Below, piece by piece: positions 25,901-39,800 of a stretch of 64,000 nt of DNA. The translations under genes and the position numbers were made by a program. Within the stretch, counting starts at the first letter, position 1. Each line of letters starts with the position of its first letter. Location: NCBI GenBank assembly GCA_008828725.1, contig MEHQ01000803.1, positions 1 through 64,000 on the forward strand, written 5' to 3'. The stretch is from Saccharina japonica (lineage: Eukaryota > Sar > Phaeophyceae > Laminariales > Laminariaceae). The notes below the pieces were generated by a model. It made no database searches. It was not told where the DNA came from and saw nothing but the letters and a program-made list of their open reading frames with translations.

Positions 25901-28900
25901 TACAAGTGTAGGGCTTTCGTTCGGGCCTCATGATGCGTGCGTGCTCTGGGCTCTGGGCGTTCAACAGCTAGTCGCGCGAGCTGGCAAGTAATCGCGGGAT
26001 TGCTTTCCGCGACTCGGAACCGCCCAGGATCGTGGAAGCCCCACATTTTCGCTGTGCTCCTGCTGTATCACACCGTCCTTCCAGCTCCCAAAGCTCTCTA
26101 CTACTGCTATGCGGCAGCCACGGGGCTGCACAACAGCAGTCGTACATCAATCTCTTCCCTTTGTGGCGGCCACAGACGGTGCTTCTGGTGTGTACAGTGT
26201 ACAGTGTATGCGTGTGCCATAATAGTTCTTGTCGTCCTTTAACCCTATTAGAACTGCAGTCCCGTTTTGGGGACAAATTACTTAGAATTAGAGTGGTTTG
26301 TCCCCAAAACCGGACTGCAGTCCTAAAAGGGTTAATAGGAAATCGGAACGAATACATGATCCCAAGATCGGTGTAATTTTGTTGGTATGGGACAGGACTG
26401 AGGGCAGGGCAGGACGGTACACAACCAACCCACTTTGTGGCGCCCACTTTCTCGGTATATATATATATTCCAAAAGCAACCACGGTACACGCCAGTACAG
26501 CGACAGCAGCGGTGGGACAGCAGTACAGCAGCAGCAACAGCAGTACCTTATAGCAGCGCATTCAGTGCTTGCTTCAATCGTATTACAACAATACAGGACA
26601 CCTATTAATAGCACCTGGTATGAAACAGGAAATTTGGTCCAGGCTGGATTTCTTACTTGAGAGAGAGAGTGCTTTCTACACTTATTTCAATTTAACGACT
26701 CACGAATTTCTTATTTTCCTCCCAATATCAGCCTGGCTTTCTTGTTAGCCTGTTTCTTATTAGGTGCCTTGTACCCTGTACTGCTGTACTGCTGTATTAC
26801 TTGCTGTTTTATCACTTTCGCTTCCGACAAAATGGTTTCGCGCAAAGTGTTTGGATCCCCGAAATTTTTGAACAGGTCTCAGGTCTCCTCAATCACAAGC
26901 AGCATAACTTGGAATTCCGGAATTTTTTTTTGACACACATGTTTGTTTGCCCACAGGTTCGGCGTCATTTCCCCGATTAATGCCACGGAAAATATTGTTT
27001 TCCGAATTTCGAAACATCTTGAAACATGTTTTGCCCAAATTCAGCGCCATTGTAGTATCGATTTCTGCTCTGGCAATCTCTGCTGTGCACTTGTGTGGGA
27101 TGGTTCGGGCTGAGGGTTTGGGCCAGGAAGGGGCGTTACCGGTCCCGGTTCGCGAACGGTTCGCTAATCCACACTCGTATCGTACCGGTTTGATTCTCGG
27201 AACTATTGCGGTTCTTGAAGGTTAGATGGCAGCCCCTAAATAAAAACGCCTCCGTAAACACACTGGAAACCTCCCCTTCTCACGCATTCTCGCAAGGGGA
27301 TGATAGTGATCCATCCCCTACCACGAGTTTGTGCGCTAGTGGTTCTTGTGTGCGGCTCTCACAATTACTCTTTTTTCGGTATCACCGATACCTTCGCACT
27401 ATAATCTACTAATAATATTTAGCTACCTGCTACTCTGTACGCCCTATTATACGTACGTACGTACGTACTGGGTGTGTGTTCTTCACATTGAGCGGTTATT
27501 TCTTATTTCTATGTTTGAAATCTGTAGACTAATTACGTACCAGAGGTACTCGTCTACACCAAGCGCCCAGCGCATCCTGTGCCCGTGTTGATTATTTTAT
27601 CCTACGTACAGATATGAAGCTCTGTGTTCACCAATGGGGGATGACAACCAAAAAACCCATCTTGGTGTTCACAATACATCGCAAGATACAAAGTAGAGCA
27701 TGTACGTACAGTAGACATAATGCGTCGCAAAACAGCAGTAAAATGAGATTAAACAACGTAATGATGAAAAATCAGGACGGACGCTGGGTGTACTGGTGTA
27801 CTGATGGTGATGGGTAGAAAGAACGGTTTAATGTGAAGACAACACACACAATTAATGCCACACAACAAATGCCATACCGCCAACGTGCCGAAAAATAGTG
27901 CTACTGCTTACCAGATCCTGTTAATAGTGTAGTGCTGTATATTATAGCGGTACGAACTGCTGAACTCTTTGCGAACGGTATAACTACTACAGAACCATCA
28001 TACCAGATACCTGGTACACACTACGACACACCCCTCTAATTGCGCGATCGCAGCAGAATCACAGCAGTATCACACGCAGCTTGCAAACAAATATGATATT
28101 ATCGTATCATACACACATTATTTTTATGCGTGATTCGAGGGGAAAGTCCAATCCGAAAAATCGCGACCCCACAGCTTGTATTCGGTGCGTGTGTACGTTT
28201 GTATATACCAACAACAGACAACAAACACCGTAACCTTTACGAGTAGTATCTGTTCTATTATATCATTTGAAACAACAGCAGCAGTAGGATGACGGGTATT
28301 TTTATTTCCATACATGCTGACATACCGGTATATACATATTTCATAGAAATAACTTTTTTTTGTTAATAACACACAAAATGCTGTGGTAGTGCGAGCTAAT
28401 CTGTTCTGCCGCTACTGTTCCTGCTGCTGTTGTGTGCTGTTGGCTGTTGTAATATACCCTCGGGTACATTGTTACACCAAGTACGCATACAGAGTATTAA
28501 TAGTAGTAGAACCGCTCTGGACGGAAATTTAAGGACCGTTTGGGGTTAAATATGAACACCAAATGGTCCTTACATTTCCGTTCGGAATGATTTACGTGAT
28601 CATGTGTTGCATGCATGGCGGCGCAACTCGCCGCTACTGGCTGTTGACTGCTGTGTCTACTACTGTCTACTGTTGTCTACTGCTGTCTACTATTATTATT
28701 TATAACTGCTGTTTGTTGATGGTTCAACATTCAACATTCACCATATGATCGATCGTGATGGTAATGATGCGCATGTCGTGCTCGATGATGGAACGAACTT
28801 TAACCTTTAACTTGTTCAGGAAAGTGCGATTGCGGCGGAGGAGCGGTCGAAGGAGCTCGCCAGGCAGGCTTCCTTGAGGGTGAGATACTGGTAGATGCTG

Positions 28901-31900
28901 GTACAAGCCTATGGGCTATGACTACAGCAGTAGCTGTAACCCAAAAAAAGGAGGGTCGGGTCATATAGCCCATTAGATATTTTATAGGGAAGCGGCCAAA
29001 AAGAGGTACACCTGGCCCGTTCGGGGCCAAAAACAGGTACATACTAAAATCAAGCTTAAAACGCACCCCACGAACCTGCCGTTCCTTGCAACGCAAAGTA
29101 ATAGGGCAGCGGCCAAAAAAAGGTATACCTTGTCCGTTTGCGGCCAAAAACAGGTACATACTTAAAATCAAGTAAAAAACGCACTCCACGTGCCCTGCCA
29201 TTGGTCCAAAACTCGTTGTACCGGTTTTTGCCTCTTTAAATGCCAGGTATACCTGATTTTGTCTACTCTGCTTGACTTTCACCTTTTTTTTGTCGTTTTT
29301 AAGCCAACCAGAGGCCCTTCATAGTTCCACCCTATGCCCCCTATACAAATGCCGACGTACGCGGAGACCCCCTCCTCCTCTCGCACCTCGCACTACACGC
29401 CACTCGAGCGACACACACATATATCTGCCTGCACACCTCCGCCGAAATAATACGAGATAGAAGGCTCCCCTTCGGGATTGTGGTTGACTTGGAATACCAG
29501 GGGTGTCGCAAGCTGAGAAGGGAGAATACAGCAGCAGGCGTTCGTTCCTCGTACTATTAATAGCAGCTACTCGTATACGTAGCCACCGGGCGAGCACGAA
29601 GAACATGAAAAAACTCTACTTTGCGTTGCAAGGAACGGCAGGTTCGTGGGGTGCGTTTTAAGCTTGATTTTAGTATGTACCTGTTTTTGGCCCCGAACGG
29701 GCCAGGTGTACCTCTTTTTGGCCGCTGCCCTATTTTATATATAGGTACAAGCTATATACGAGTAACGAAACATTCCGATAGTCCACCACTGATGATGTAG
29801 ATTATATCAAGTAGTCCTTGATTACTACGTAGAAATACCTGTCAGATGTGAAAAAAACATTAGCCACGTTGGGAACGAACTGGTGTCCTATATACGAGTA
29901 CTCACTACGTGCTGTATGTGTAACAGCAATCGTGTTTCAGTAGAATAGACTGCTGAGGGATAAATCGGTAGGTGTACATAAACGTTGGGCGATATTACAA
30001 CAGCAGTATCTTAATCGTACCGGTGTGTGCTTCACTCCATACCGTTCTTTCTACCCGTCGACATCGAACACTATCAACAGTATAAACGTACCGGTAGTCT
30101 ATTAATACCAGTATACGTATAATATAACATCTGATACTTCGTATTTTTGAAATTTCACATTTATCTGTACGATATAATATCTTGTGTGTTCTACCCGTCG
30201 ACACTGGACACTGGACATCCAGCACCCAGCACACCTATTAATAGTGTCTGTGCCGATACCTTTCATATATACAGCAGACAACTACTACGAGTATTCCTTA
30301 GAAGCAGTATTAGAAGCAGTATTCCAATATTCAATACTCGGTCTGTGGGCGGGTGTGTCCGGAAGAATCAACTATTAATAATGATGTAATTATGTAATGA
30401 TTTAACAAAATGTAGAATGTGAATTCGTAGCGATTCATATAGCGACGAAGACTATTACTGGAGGTGAAAACGTGAAAACCGCCCCGTTTTCTCTTTGTGG
30501 ATAGGCCGCCTATGCTCTGGTGCTATCGTGCTCTCGTTACCGTTGCTTTTGCTGGTATGTGCTCGTACAGCTCTTGGTATTGAGAGTGATGGTGGTGGTG
30601 TTGGTGGTGTTGGTGGTGGTGGTGTTGCTAGTGGTGGTGGTGTTGCTAGTGGTGGTGGTGTCGGTGGTGACCTTGTTGTGATGTTGGTGTTTGATGGTGG
30701 TCGTTGGTGGTGGTGTTGGCATTGTGGATGATGTTGGTGTTGGCGGTGGCCGTGTTGGTGTTGATGTCGGTGTTGGCAGTGTTGGTGTTGAGTGTTGGTG
30801 TTGTTGCAAATGTTGTTGTTGGTGTGTGTGTGTGTCTTCACTTTGGTGCGGCGATCGGTATGTGTCTCGAATCGATCGAGTCCACGTATATTCGGAGCAG
30901 GGGGTGCGGCGAACGGTTATTTCGGTGTTAGGTCTCGTGACAGCAGCGTGGGGTCCTAATATGCTGTAAGGATTAATTACCCTGGGCTAGGTAATCGATC
31001 GATATTTTATATTTGACCCCGATATATATAGGTCACTAGGTAACACCTTCACCTTCACAAAAATCACAAAATCATTTTGTGTTGATACTGCTGCTGCACC
31101 GAGTACAAATAGTGTGGTAGTATTGGGCATATAGTCCATGTAATATTTAATACTGGTATGTTGTGTGTGTGTTCTTCACATTAAACCGTCCTATCTACCC
31201 GTCGACATCCAGCACACCCAGTGTCTGTGCCGATTCTTCATCCTAGAGAGATACCAGTTCTGTGGTCTGGTATGATATGGCACGGGTGTACGCGAACAGC
31301 AGTACAACACAACACCGGTACTATACCGGTAATTCTAATAATACTGATGACGCGATCGACGTGTGCTATATTATGAAACCCTTGCAGGCGTGTCCGCATC
31401 CTAGATACCGCCCACACGAGTACGTTAAAAAAACATAACGAACCAAAACAAAATAAAAACTCTAAAAAAAACGCTGCATTTCAGCTAATATGAACCTAAA
31501 GTGAAACCGGTACTCGTCCACCCGTCCACCCGTATTCGTTGACGGCCGAGGAACCTTGAAGCAGGCCGGCTTGAGGCGGGTCGGTGGTCAGGCAGGCAGG
31601 CAGGCAGGCAGGCAAAACAACGCTGCTGTTACCACCGACACCAACCCCCCACAATCACATTCCAAACGCCAGCCCGACCAAAACCGTAGCCAACCAGACC
31701 CGACCAGAGACTAGACGCGACCGGACCCGGCCCGGCTCGACGTGCAGCAAACACTTATCTACGTGGTCACCGTTTTTGCGTCTGCATCGCTTTGCAGCAG
31801 AGCGCTGCGAGTGTACTGGTAGTGTATTAGCTCAGTCGTGGTGTGGCGAAGGGGCGTGTCCATGGGGAATTGTGTTAGCACGGTTGATATCGTCGCGGCA

Positions 31901-31973
31901 GAGCTCGCCCTCCGCGAACCGCAGAAGCAGAAGCAGCAGTCGCGGCAGTTCGCCTTCGGCGAACCGCAGCATA

Positions 31974-32004
<31 letters not shown>

Positions 32005-32293
32005 GCAGCCACAGCAGAAGCAGCAGCAGATGCAGCAGTATAAGCAGCAGCAGCAGCAGCAGCCGCAGCAGCAGTGTAAGCAGCAGCAGCAGTATAAGCA
32101 GCAGCAGCAGTACACGCAGCCGCAGCAGCAGTGTAAGCAGCAGCAGCAGCAGCAGTATACGCAGCCACAGCAGCAGTGTAAGCAGCAGCAGCAGTATATG
32201 CAGCAGCAGCAACCGCACAAGCAGCAGCAGCAGCATACGCAGCATTCATTGCAACCGCAGTTGTTGCAGCAAAAGCTGCTGCAGCTGCAACAA

Positions 32294-32325
<32 letters not shown>

Positions 32326-32872
32326 ACAACAACAGCAACAACAGCAACTACAACTACAACTACAACTACAACAAAAACAGCAGCAGCAATACAAACTACA
32401 GCAGCAGCACAAACAGCAGCAGCAGCAGCAGCAGCAGCGGCGGTCGCGTCGGCAGCAGCAGCTGCCCGCCAGCCGAAGCGGAGCTTGCCCCGACCTTTCC
32501 CTTTCCAATTGGCGCGCCATGGCGGGTCTGCTGTTGAGACAGGTACGCCAGGCGGAGGCGCGGCGAGTGAGTGCAGAAGAGGCGACGAGGCAAGCCGAGG
32601 CCAAGGCCTACACGCTTCGGGCTACGGTGCAGGTACGAACGTGCAGCAAACACTTATCTACGTGGTCACCGTTTTTGCGTCTGCATCGCTTTGCAGCAGA
32701 GCGCTGCGAGTGTACTGGTAGTGTATTAGCTCAGTCGTGGTGTGGCGAAGGGGCGTGTCCATGGGGAATTGTGTTAGCACGGTTGATATCGTCGCGGCAG
32801 AGCTCGCCCTCCGCGAACCGCAGAAGCAGAAGCAGCAGTCGCGGCAGTTCGCCTTCGGCGAACCGCAGCATA

Positions 32873-32906
<34 letters not shown>

Positions 32907-33855
32907 GCAGCCACAGCAGAAGCAGCAGCAGATGCAGCAGTATAGGCAGCAGCAGCAGCAGCAGCCGCAGCAGCAGTGTAAGCAGCAGCAGCAGTATAAG
33001 CAGCAGCAGCAGTACACGCAGCCGCAGCAGCAGTGTAAGCAGCAGCAGCAGCAGCAGTATACGCAGCCACAGCAGCAGTGTAAGCAGCAGCAGCAGTATA
33101 TGCAGCAGCAGCAACCGCACAAGCAGCAGCAGCAGCATACGCAGCATTCATTGCAACCGCAGTTGTTGCAGCAAAAGCTGCTGCAGCTGCAACAACAGCA
33201 GCAGCAGCAACAGCAGCAGCAGCAACAACAACAGCAACAACAGCAACTACAACTACAACTACAACTACAACAAAAACAGCAGCAGCAATACAAACTACAG
33301 CAGCAGCACAAACAGCAGCAGCAGCAGCAGCAGCAGCGGCGGTCGCGTCGGCAGCAGCAGCTGCCCGCCAGCCGAAGCGGAGCTTGCCCCGACCTTTCCC
33401 TTTCCAATTGGCGCGCCATGGCGGGTCTGCTGTTGAGACAGGCAGTCGGCGATAATAATGATACGACCCGGGCTTTGATAAATGATACTGCTCGTGTACA
33501 TGTGAGGGGTGCAGCCGGTGACAAATCTGGTGCGGCTTACCTCCTGTGTGTGGTTTATATATGATGGGCCTTCGACGACAGGTACTGGCTAAACTTGTTT
33601 GTGTATTCCGTACGTGGTGATACGAGAGTACTGTATCTACTTTTTCTCCTTGGCGACCCATGGTATAGGCACGTGGTACAGCAAGTGGCACGTTCAACAG
33701 TGACGTATATAAACACGATAATCGTGTTGCTCCGGGCCCGGAGGCCGCTGGAGCGCTATACTGTGTTAGAGGGGCGAGTAGTATCGGGGAGGATTGGCTA
33801 TGGTGATGGTCGGGCAGCAGCAGCAGCAGCAGCGGCAGTATGGAGGCGTTGGGCC

Positions 33856-33898
<43 letters not shown>

Positions 33899-36800
33899 GG
33901 AGGTACATATCATATAGGTACGTAACAGGTGGAGTGTGCGCCGTCTCCGTCAAAACAGTTTTGCCGCGGTTGTGTGTCGCCGCCCGTCTTTTTTTTTTTT
34001 CTTATTTTGTGCCTCGCCGTGTCGGCCTCCGCCAAGCGCTCGCCACGGTATATTAGCGACCCCCCCCCCCTCCGGCGGTATTGCCTCCTTGCCTGGCCCA
34101 TACCGTTTTTTTTTTGTTTTCTCTTTTTTTCTTCACTTTTTTTGCTCTTTTTGCCCATTTTCGCCCTTTTTTGCCCTTTTCTTTGCTGTCGTTTTGTTGT
34201 TGAAGGTCCTGAAGAGCACCGCTGATTTCGGCGGAAGAAGGGAACCGTTTCGAGGGGGGTGCTTCACGCCTCGGGAGGTTGAAGCTGAGGTCACGGCAGG
34301 TTAGTTGGTTGTTGGTTGTTGCTCGCTGCGCAGATACACTTTTTATTTAAAGTAGTACCTGATACTTGTGTTTGGTGTCGGTGGTGCTATGTACCTGGTT
34401 TATGTTTTTTTGTGTGGTTCGGTTGTTTTGGTTCGTTTTGTTTTGTTTTTGTTTTGTTTGTTTGTTGTTAGTAGTTTTTCGTTTTCGTTTTTTTCTTGAC
34501 TTGTGTGTGTTTTTTTTTCTTGTGTTACGGGTTTTTTTTTGTGTCTAGGTATTGTTGTGTTTTCGTTTTTTTTTGTTGGTTGTTCGTTCCTTCGTTTATT
34601 GTTTTCGTTCGTATATTTTTTCTTCGTTTTTCTTCGTTTGTTTTTTCTCGTTTTTTCCTGCTTTTTCGGGCTTTTTTTCCCCCCAACTTTTAGTTTGTTT
34701 GTTTTTGCGTTTTTTCGTTTGTATTCTTATGCTTTAATATCTACTCGTACAATACGCATACGCATACTCATATATACGTAACTCCTTCGTGTTCGGCGCG
34801 TTAGCTATTATAGTGTGCGTACATATTTTAAAAAAAAATGTACATATGCCGTGTTCCTTGTGTGTTTTGTGGCGTACCGTGTCTGCTAATAGCTTACCAG
34901 AGGGAAACATGTGCGTTGTGTGCGTGTGTGCGTGTGTGTGTGTTTTTTTTGTCGCATATGGCGTTGTTGACAGCTTACCAGGGCATCCTGCAGGAAATGG
35001 ACATGGAGAGGGCATCCCTTCAGCACCAGCTCATCGCGGTGCAAAAGGAAAACGAAGTGGTGAGTCTAGTATTTAATATTTTACCTGCACTGTACGTAAC
35101 TTCATCGGTCGCGTCTCTTATATATACATGGTATAATCCCTGGTATATACCTGGTATGTATATATACATAAAACTGTATACTCGTACAGTAGGTAATTCG
35201 TGCCATATCCTTACCACTCTGTCCCGAAATATAAGCGCATTTCACACATTCATATTCAATAAAAACGGTGCTTATATCTAGGAACAGAGTGGTATTATTT
35301 AACACCGCTACGCAGTGATAAAAAATTGGCATGTATGAAGTGCTCGGCTGGGCTTCAGGTTGCCCTTGTTTTGTAATGTATTTGTATCGTATACGGAGTA
35401 TGTGATAGCGGTATATATTTGTTTGTATTACAGCAGTATGTGTGTGTTTTGTGTTTTGTGTATGTTCCACCCCCCCCCCCCCCCCCCCCCCGCCCCCCCC
35501 ATATACCCTACCCTCCCCGCTCCGTCTCGAAAGGGATGCCCATTACGGGACACCATAGTAAATACTAGTAATACTAGTAAATAGGACCTACGGTATACAC
35601 AAAAACCTATATATTTACTGTTTTTTACGAACAATATTTGGTCCTATTTACTATGGCCCTCCGTAATAGTCAATGGCCAAATACCTAAGGCTAACAATAA
35701 ATGAGTACGCCACCCCCCCCCCNNNNNNNNNNNNNNNNNNNNNNNNNNNNNNNNNNCGTCCCCCCCCCCCCCAACCATATATCCCCCATCCCCTGTGCTC
35801 CGTCCCGGCATTGTATGTAGGGATGCGAGGGTCTATGACCATACGACTACGACCATGCATGAAAATGAAGCCCCCCCCCCCCCCCCTCGCCTTATCCCCC
35901 ATCCCCTGTCCCCGCCATCCCCTATCCCCTTGTGTTCGCATTCGAAAACCGCCGATCGATACAGCTCCGGTCGAAGACGATGGGCGCTCGCATCCGCACG
36001 CGCTCCCTCTCCCGCAGCGCAGAGGTGGAAGAAAGGAGCGTCAGCCCTCTCCCGGCCCTGCGCTCCTTCGCCCGGCCTAAGGCTAAAATCTCAATCACCA
36101 GAGACTCCAGCTGGAACGACACCTCCCCCCCCCCTGCAGACGACATGGGGGAGAGTAGCGGCGCTGATGGAGGAGGCGGTGCATGTTGCAAGTGCGGCGG
36201 TGACCTGAGGAGGAGGGGAGTGGGGGCGGGGGCTGGGGCGGGGGCGATGACGGCGGCGGCGCGGCTTGTAGGAGTCCTGGGAACGCGCGTGGCTTTGGTG
36301 CAGTTGGAGGGTCTCGGCGCTCTCACGGCAGCCGCAGAAGGTGAGCTTTTTGTTTTTTTCGAAAAAATAAAATGGCGGGTAAATCTCTCTAATTGGCGGA
36401 GGTTTTGTTTGTACGTTTTTGTTGTTGTGGTTAAAAAAAATCGGCTCCGAAATTCTCCCCAGGGTGTGTGTCATGAAACCATCATGTCATCATCCGGTAT
36501 CATCACATCATCAGATCCATTCATTACTGGATACGGTACTGTGGTTCGCCTTTGAGCGGAGAACCTCCCTCTCCCTGCTGACGCGCGGTACGCAATCAGT
36601 GCAACACTTTTTGACTAGCGTACCCCTATGTGTCCCTGCCTGCCTGCCTGCCTTCTCGCGCTGTGTGCACGCATGTCCAGGTGGCGGCAGCGGTCGCGAC
36701 AGCAGTAGCTGCTGTGTGTCTCCCGGCCTGTCGCCATTAGCCGCGAGCCCTGGAGGGTTGGCCCCGGGGGTGGTGCCTGACCCGCCTCGGTCGGAGGCCC

Positions 36801-39800
36801 CGCGTCTGTCCTGTACACCGTCGGCAGCATTAGTGCCGTCGGTGCTTTCTCCGTCGGTAGTGTTGTCGCCGTCGTCGCTGGCGCCGTCGCCGTTCCCTTG
36901 GTCGAAGGAGGTTGCCCTCTGGTATGGCCGGGTGTCGCTGGTGGTGGCTCCTGGTATGGTGACGGATGCAGGTGCGTGGGAGGGGGAGGGGGGGGGGGGG
37001 TGGGGGGGAGGAGGGGCGTAGTCATCTTTGGTGCTTGCCTTTGCCGTTTGGCCATTGACCATGCATCCCTTTCGAGACGGAGCACGGCCGTTCCTACTCC
37101 TGATGGAGACACCCCCGATATTTCGGCGCTCATTGCGTGTTTTCCATGTAGTACGACGTAAAACAAGTTTTTGCTTATTCTCTCCCGTTCCTGTTTCGCG
37201 AGTGCATGGGGGGAAGGGGTTGTGCTAGGCTTGTCACCTGCAATGTTTCTTAATTTATTTCACAGTTGTCGCGTATCACGTGCCTAAATGATGTTATCTC
37301 ATACCGGGTACCAAACTCTGGCCGAAGATGAGCCAATCCCATCTGCGCCATCCTACGATAAGAAAATAGGCCGCTAACAAACTGCCAGCATATAATATCA
37401 ACACAGCAACGTTTGCCATTTACACCGTCCTAAACCCCTTCCCACCCCTCCCCCTCCCGTCCCTAACCTTGCGGCTTACACCCTTCCGTGCAGCTTCCGT
37501 GGCCAGCACTCCGGCGCACTTCCTCCTTCTCACGGACAAGGCCCTGTACGTCATCGAATCGCGTCGCCCTGGAGAGGGGGGTTGCGGTTGGATGGACCGA
37601 GCCGCGACGGCGGAAGCTGGGGGTGACGCAGGGGGCGGCGACTTTAAGCGCGTGGCAGGTGGGTAGCAGTGTTGGCGGTGGTGATGGTGGTGGTGGTGGG
37701 GTGGATAGGGGTGGTGGTGGTGAAGGTTGGGGTGGGAGTGGTTATAGGGTGGTGGTGAAGGTGGCTGTGCTGGTGGCGATGGTGGCGGTGTCTTTTGGGC
37801 ATGCATCTACCCTTATCATGTGTACTATTACTATCATAGTAAAGCTAGCTTTGTGCGTAGTCGTGTGATTGGTATGTCATGTGTACGCGCGCGCCGTAGA
37901 GACGATATTTAATAGTTGACAAGAGCCAAATCGTGGATAAACCTCCAAATTTGACTTGACCCAACCTAACCCAACACAACACAACACAACCCAACACAAC
38001 CCAACACAACACAACCCAACACAACACAACCCAACACAACTCAACACAACTCAACCCAACACAACCTAACCCAACCCAACCCAACCCAACCCAACCCAAC
38101 CCAACCCAACCCAACAACCCAACTTAACCTAACCTAACCGAACCTTACCTCTTCCCGAAAACATTACATGGCAGATGCAGGGAGCGACTGCCTCTGCCGG
38201 CTCGAGCGCGACCGCGTGGAGAGCCTGAGCCTTCCGCTGGAGGCGCGTGTGCTGCCCAACGGGGACGAGGTGGCGGTGCGGAGCAAAGCCGTAGTGGTAC
38301 GATTACACCTCCCCGGGGACTCGCCGTCCTTGACGGCGGCGCGTTCATCCTCCTCTTTGACGGGTCAGTCAACTTCCGTGACGGACCCGTCACCCTCCTT
38401 GACCGCACCGTCTCCCTTTTTGACGGGTCCGTCCTCCTACTTGACGGGTCCGTCACCGTCCTTGACGGCTTCGACCGCCGAAGCGTGGAACGACAACGGG
38501 GGAGGGTCCTGGGGGTCCGGAGGAGGGAGGGGTTTCGAACGGGAGGGGGGCGTTGGGGGGAGGGGAGGGGGGGGGTTGTCCCCTGGTGGCGATGCGGCGG
38601 AGGCGGCGGTGGCAGCGATCGAACGGTAAGGGGTAAAAAAAAAATGTTTTTGAAAAAAAAAAAACGCTCGTTTGTGGACTGCAAATAGACGAAGAGTATA
38701 CGGCGAAGAGAGTCCTATATACGACTACCATGGGGTAATGAGAACCGAATTTATTTTGTTTCAACATAGGGAGATGTGTGGTTTTCAGGTCCATCTTGGG
38801 ATTTGTTATTACTGTATTTTACTACGATAGTATCATATGTATGCCGCGTGCGCTATCCTAAGACATGATGAGTGGCGCGGTTTTTTCGGTCTCTTTGTTC
38901 GCGTAGAATACAGCAGGGTTCCAGCTTTTGCCGATGCGTGTTTGTATGTACGTATTAGTGCCAGGTATGAACGCGTCAAGAAACGCCAAAAAGACCATCT
39001 GCTGTAGTCGTGATTTCTGATTATTTTACGACGTTCTCCCGTTTGCGGTGTATGACCAACTATTATGGGAAATTTATTTTTGGGCCCTCAGAACTGAGTT
39101 TTTTAGCCAAAAATACGCGATTTACTCTGCGGCACGGCCGAAAACACCGATGGACTCGTCAGGATGCTCCCCGTAGTTTTCGTAGAGCTTTCTGACGTAC
39201 TTTTTCGTTTCTCCAGGGTCGTAGTTTGACTGTTCGTCCAAGTTGCCAGTTCTGAGGACCTGATGATTTTTAGCCAAAAATCCTCAAAGATCCATTATTT
39301 TTGGCCCCAGTTCTGACCAACAAGCCTTATTTCTGGAAACTGATAAGTTGTGATTAGTTGCGCCAAAAATCAAAACGAGACCCTAGAAAAACGGAGAACT
39401 GCTCCAGAAAGCCCTCGAAAAACTACGGGGTGGATATTTAGGAGTGTATCGGTGTTTTTGACTGTCCAACGGAGTAAAACGGGTATATTGGGCCTAGAAA
39501 TCAGTTCCTGGAGCCCAAAAATAATGTTTCCCATAATAGTTGGCCTATGCACCCCTATATAGGATGTGTAACGTGTTTCTCATCCGCATACCCCCTCCCA
39601 CCCTCACGCCGCCGCCCCGCCGCCGCCCCGCCGCCTCCCTGCCTTACGTCGCGCCCTTTAAAACGGACATCCCAAACCGCGAAACGGAACGCAAAAAAAC
39701 GAAACGAAATGGGATCGAAACAAACGGATCTCACGAAAAACAAAAATTAAATGATGGAAAAAAACAAAATTACAAAAAATATAATAAAAAAATAGAGGGT

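Noticed and set aside
24900-31250. Long terminal repeat remnants around the TTCTACCCGTCGACATCCAGC-like words (24910, 30050, 30190, 31195; inverted at 27785)
   Set aside because: The words recur with a CTTCACATTAAACC neighbour, but no paired ends, primer site or retroviral protein frame was seen. Class left open.
31759-33913. Long poly-Cys, poly-Leu and poly-Ala frames on minus
   Set aside because: They are the other readings of the CAG arrays. CTG repeats are open in all three frames.
36511-37166. Pro/Thr-rich minus-strand frames of about 180 residues
   Set aside because: They are antisense to exon 6 of the coiled-coil/PH-like gene, whose plus-strand splice sites and phase fit.
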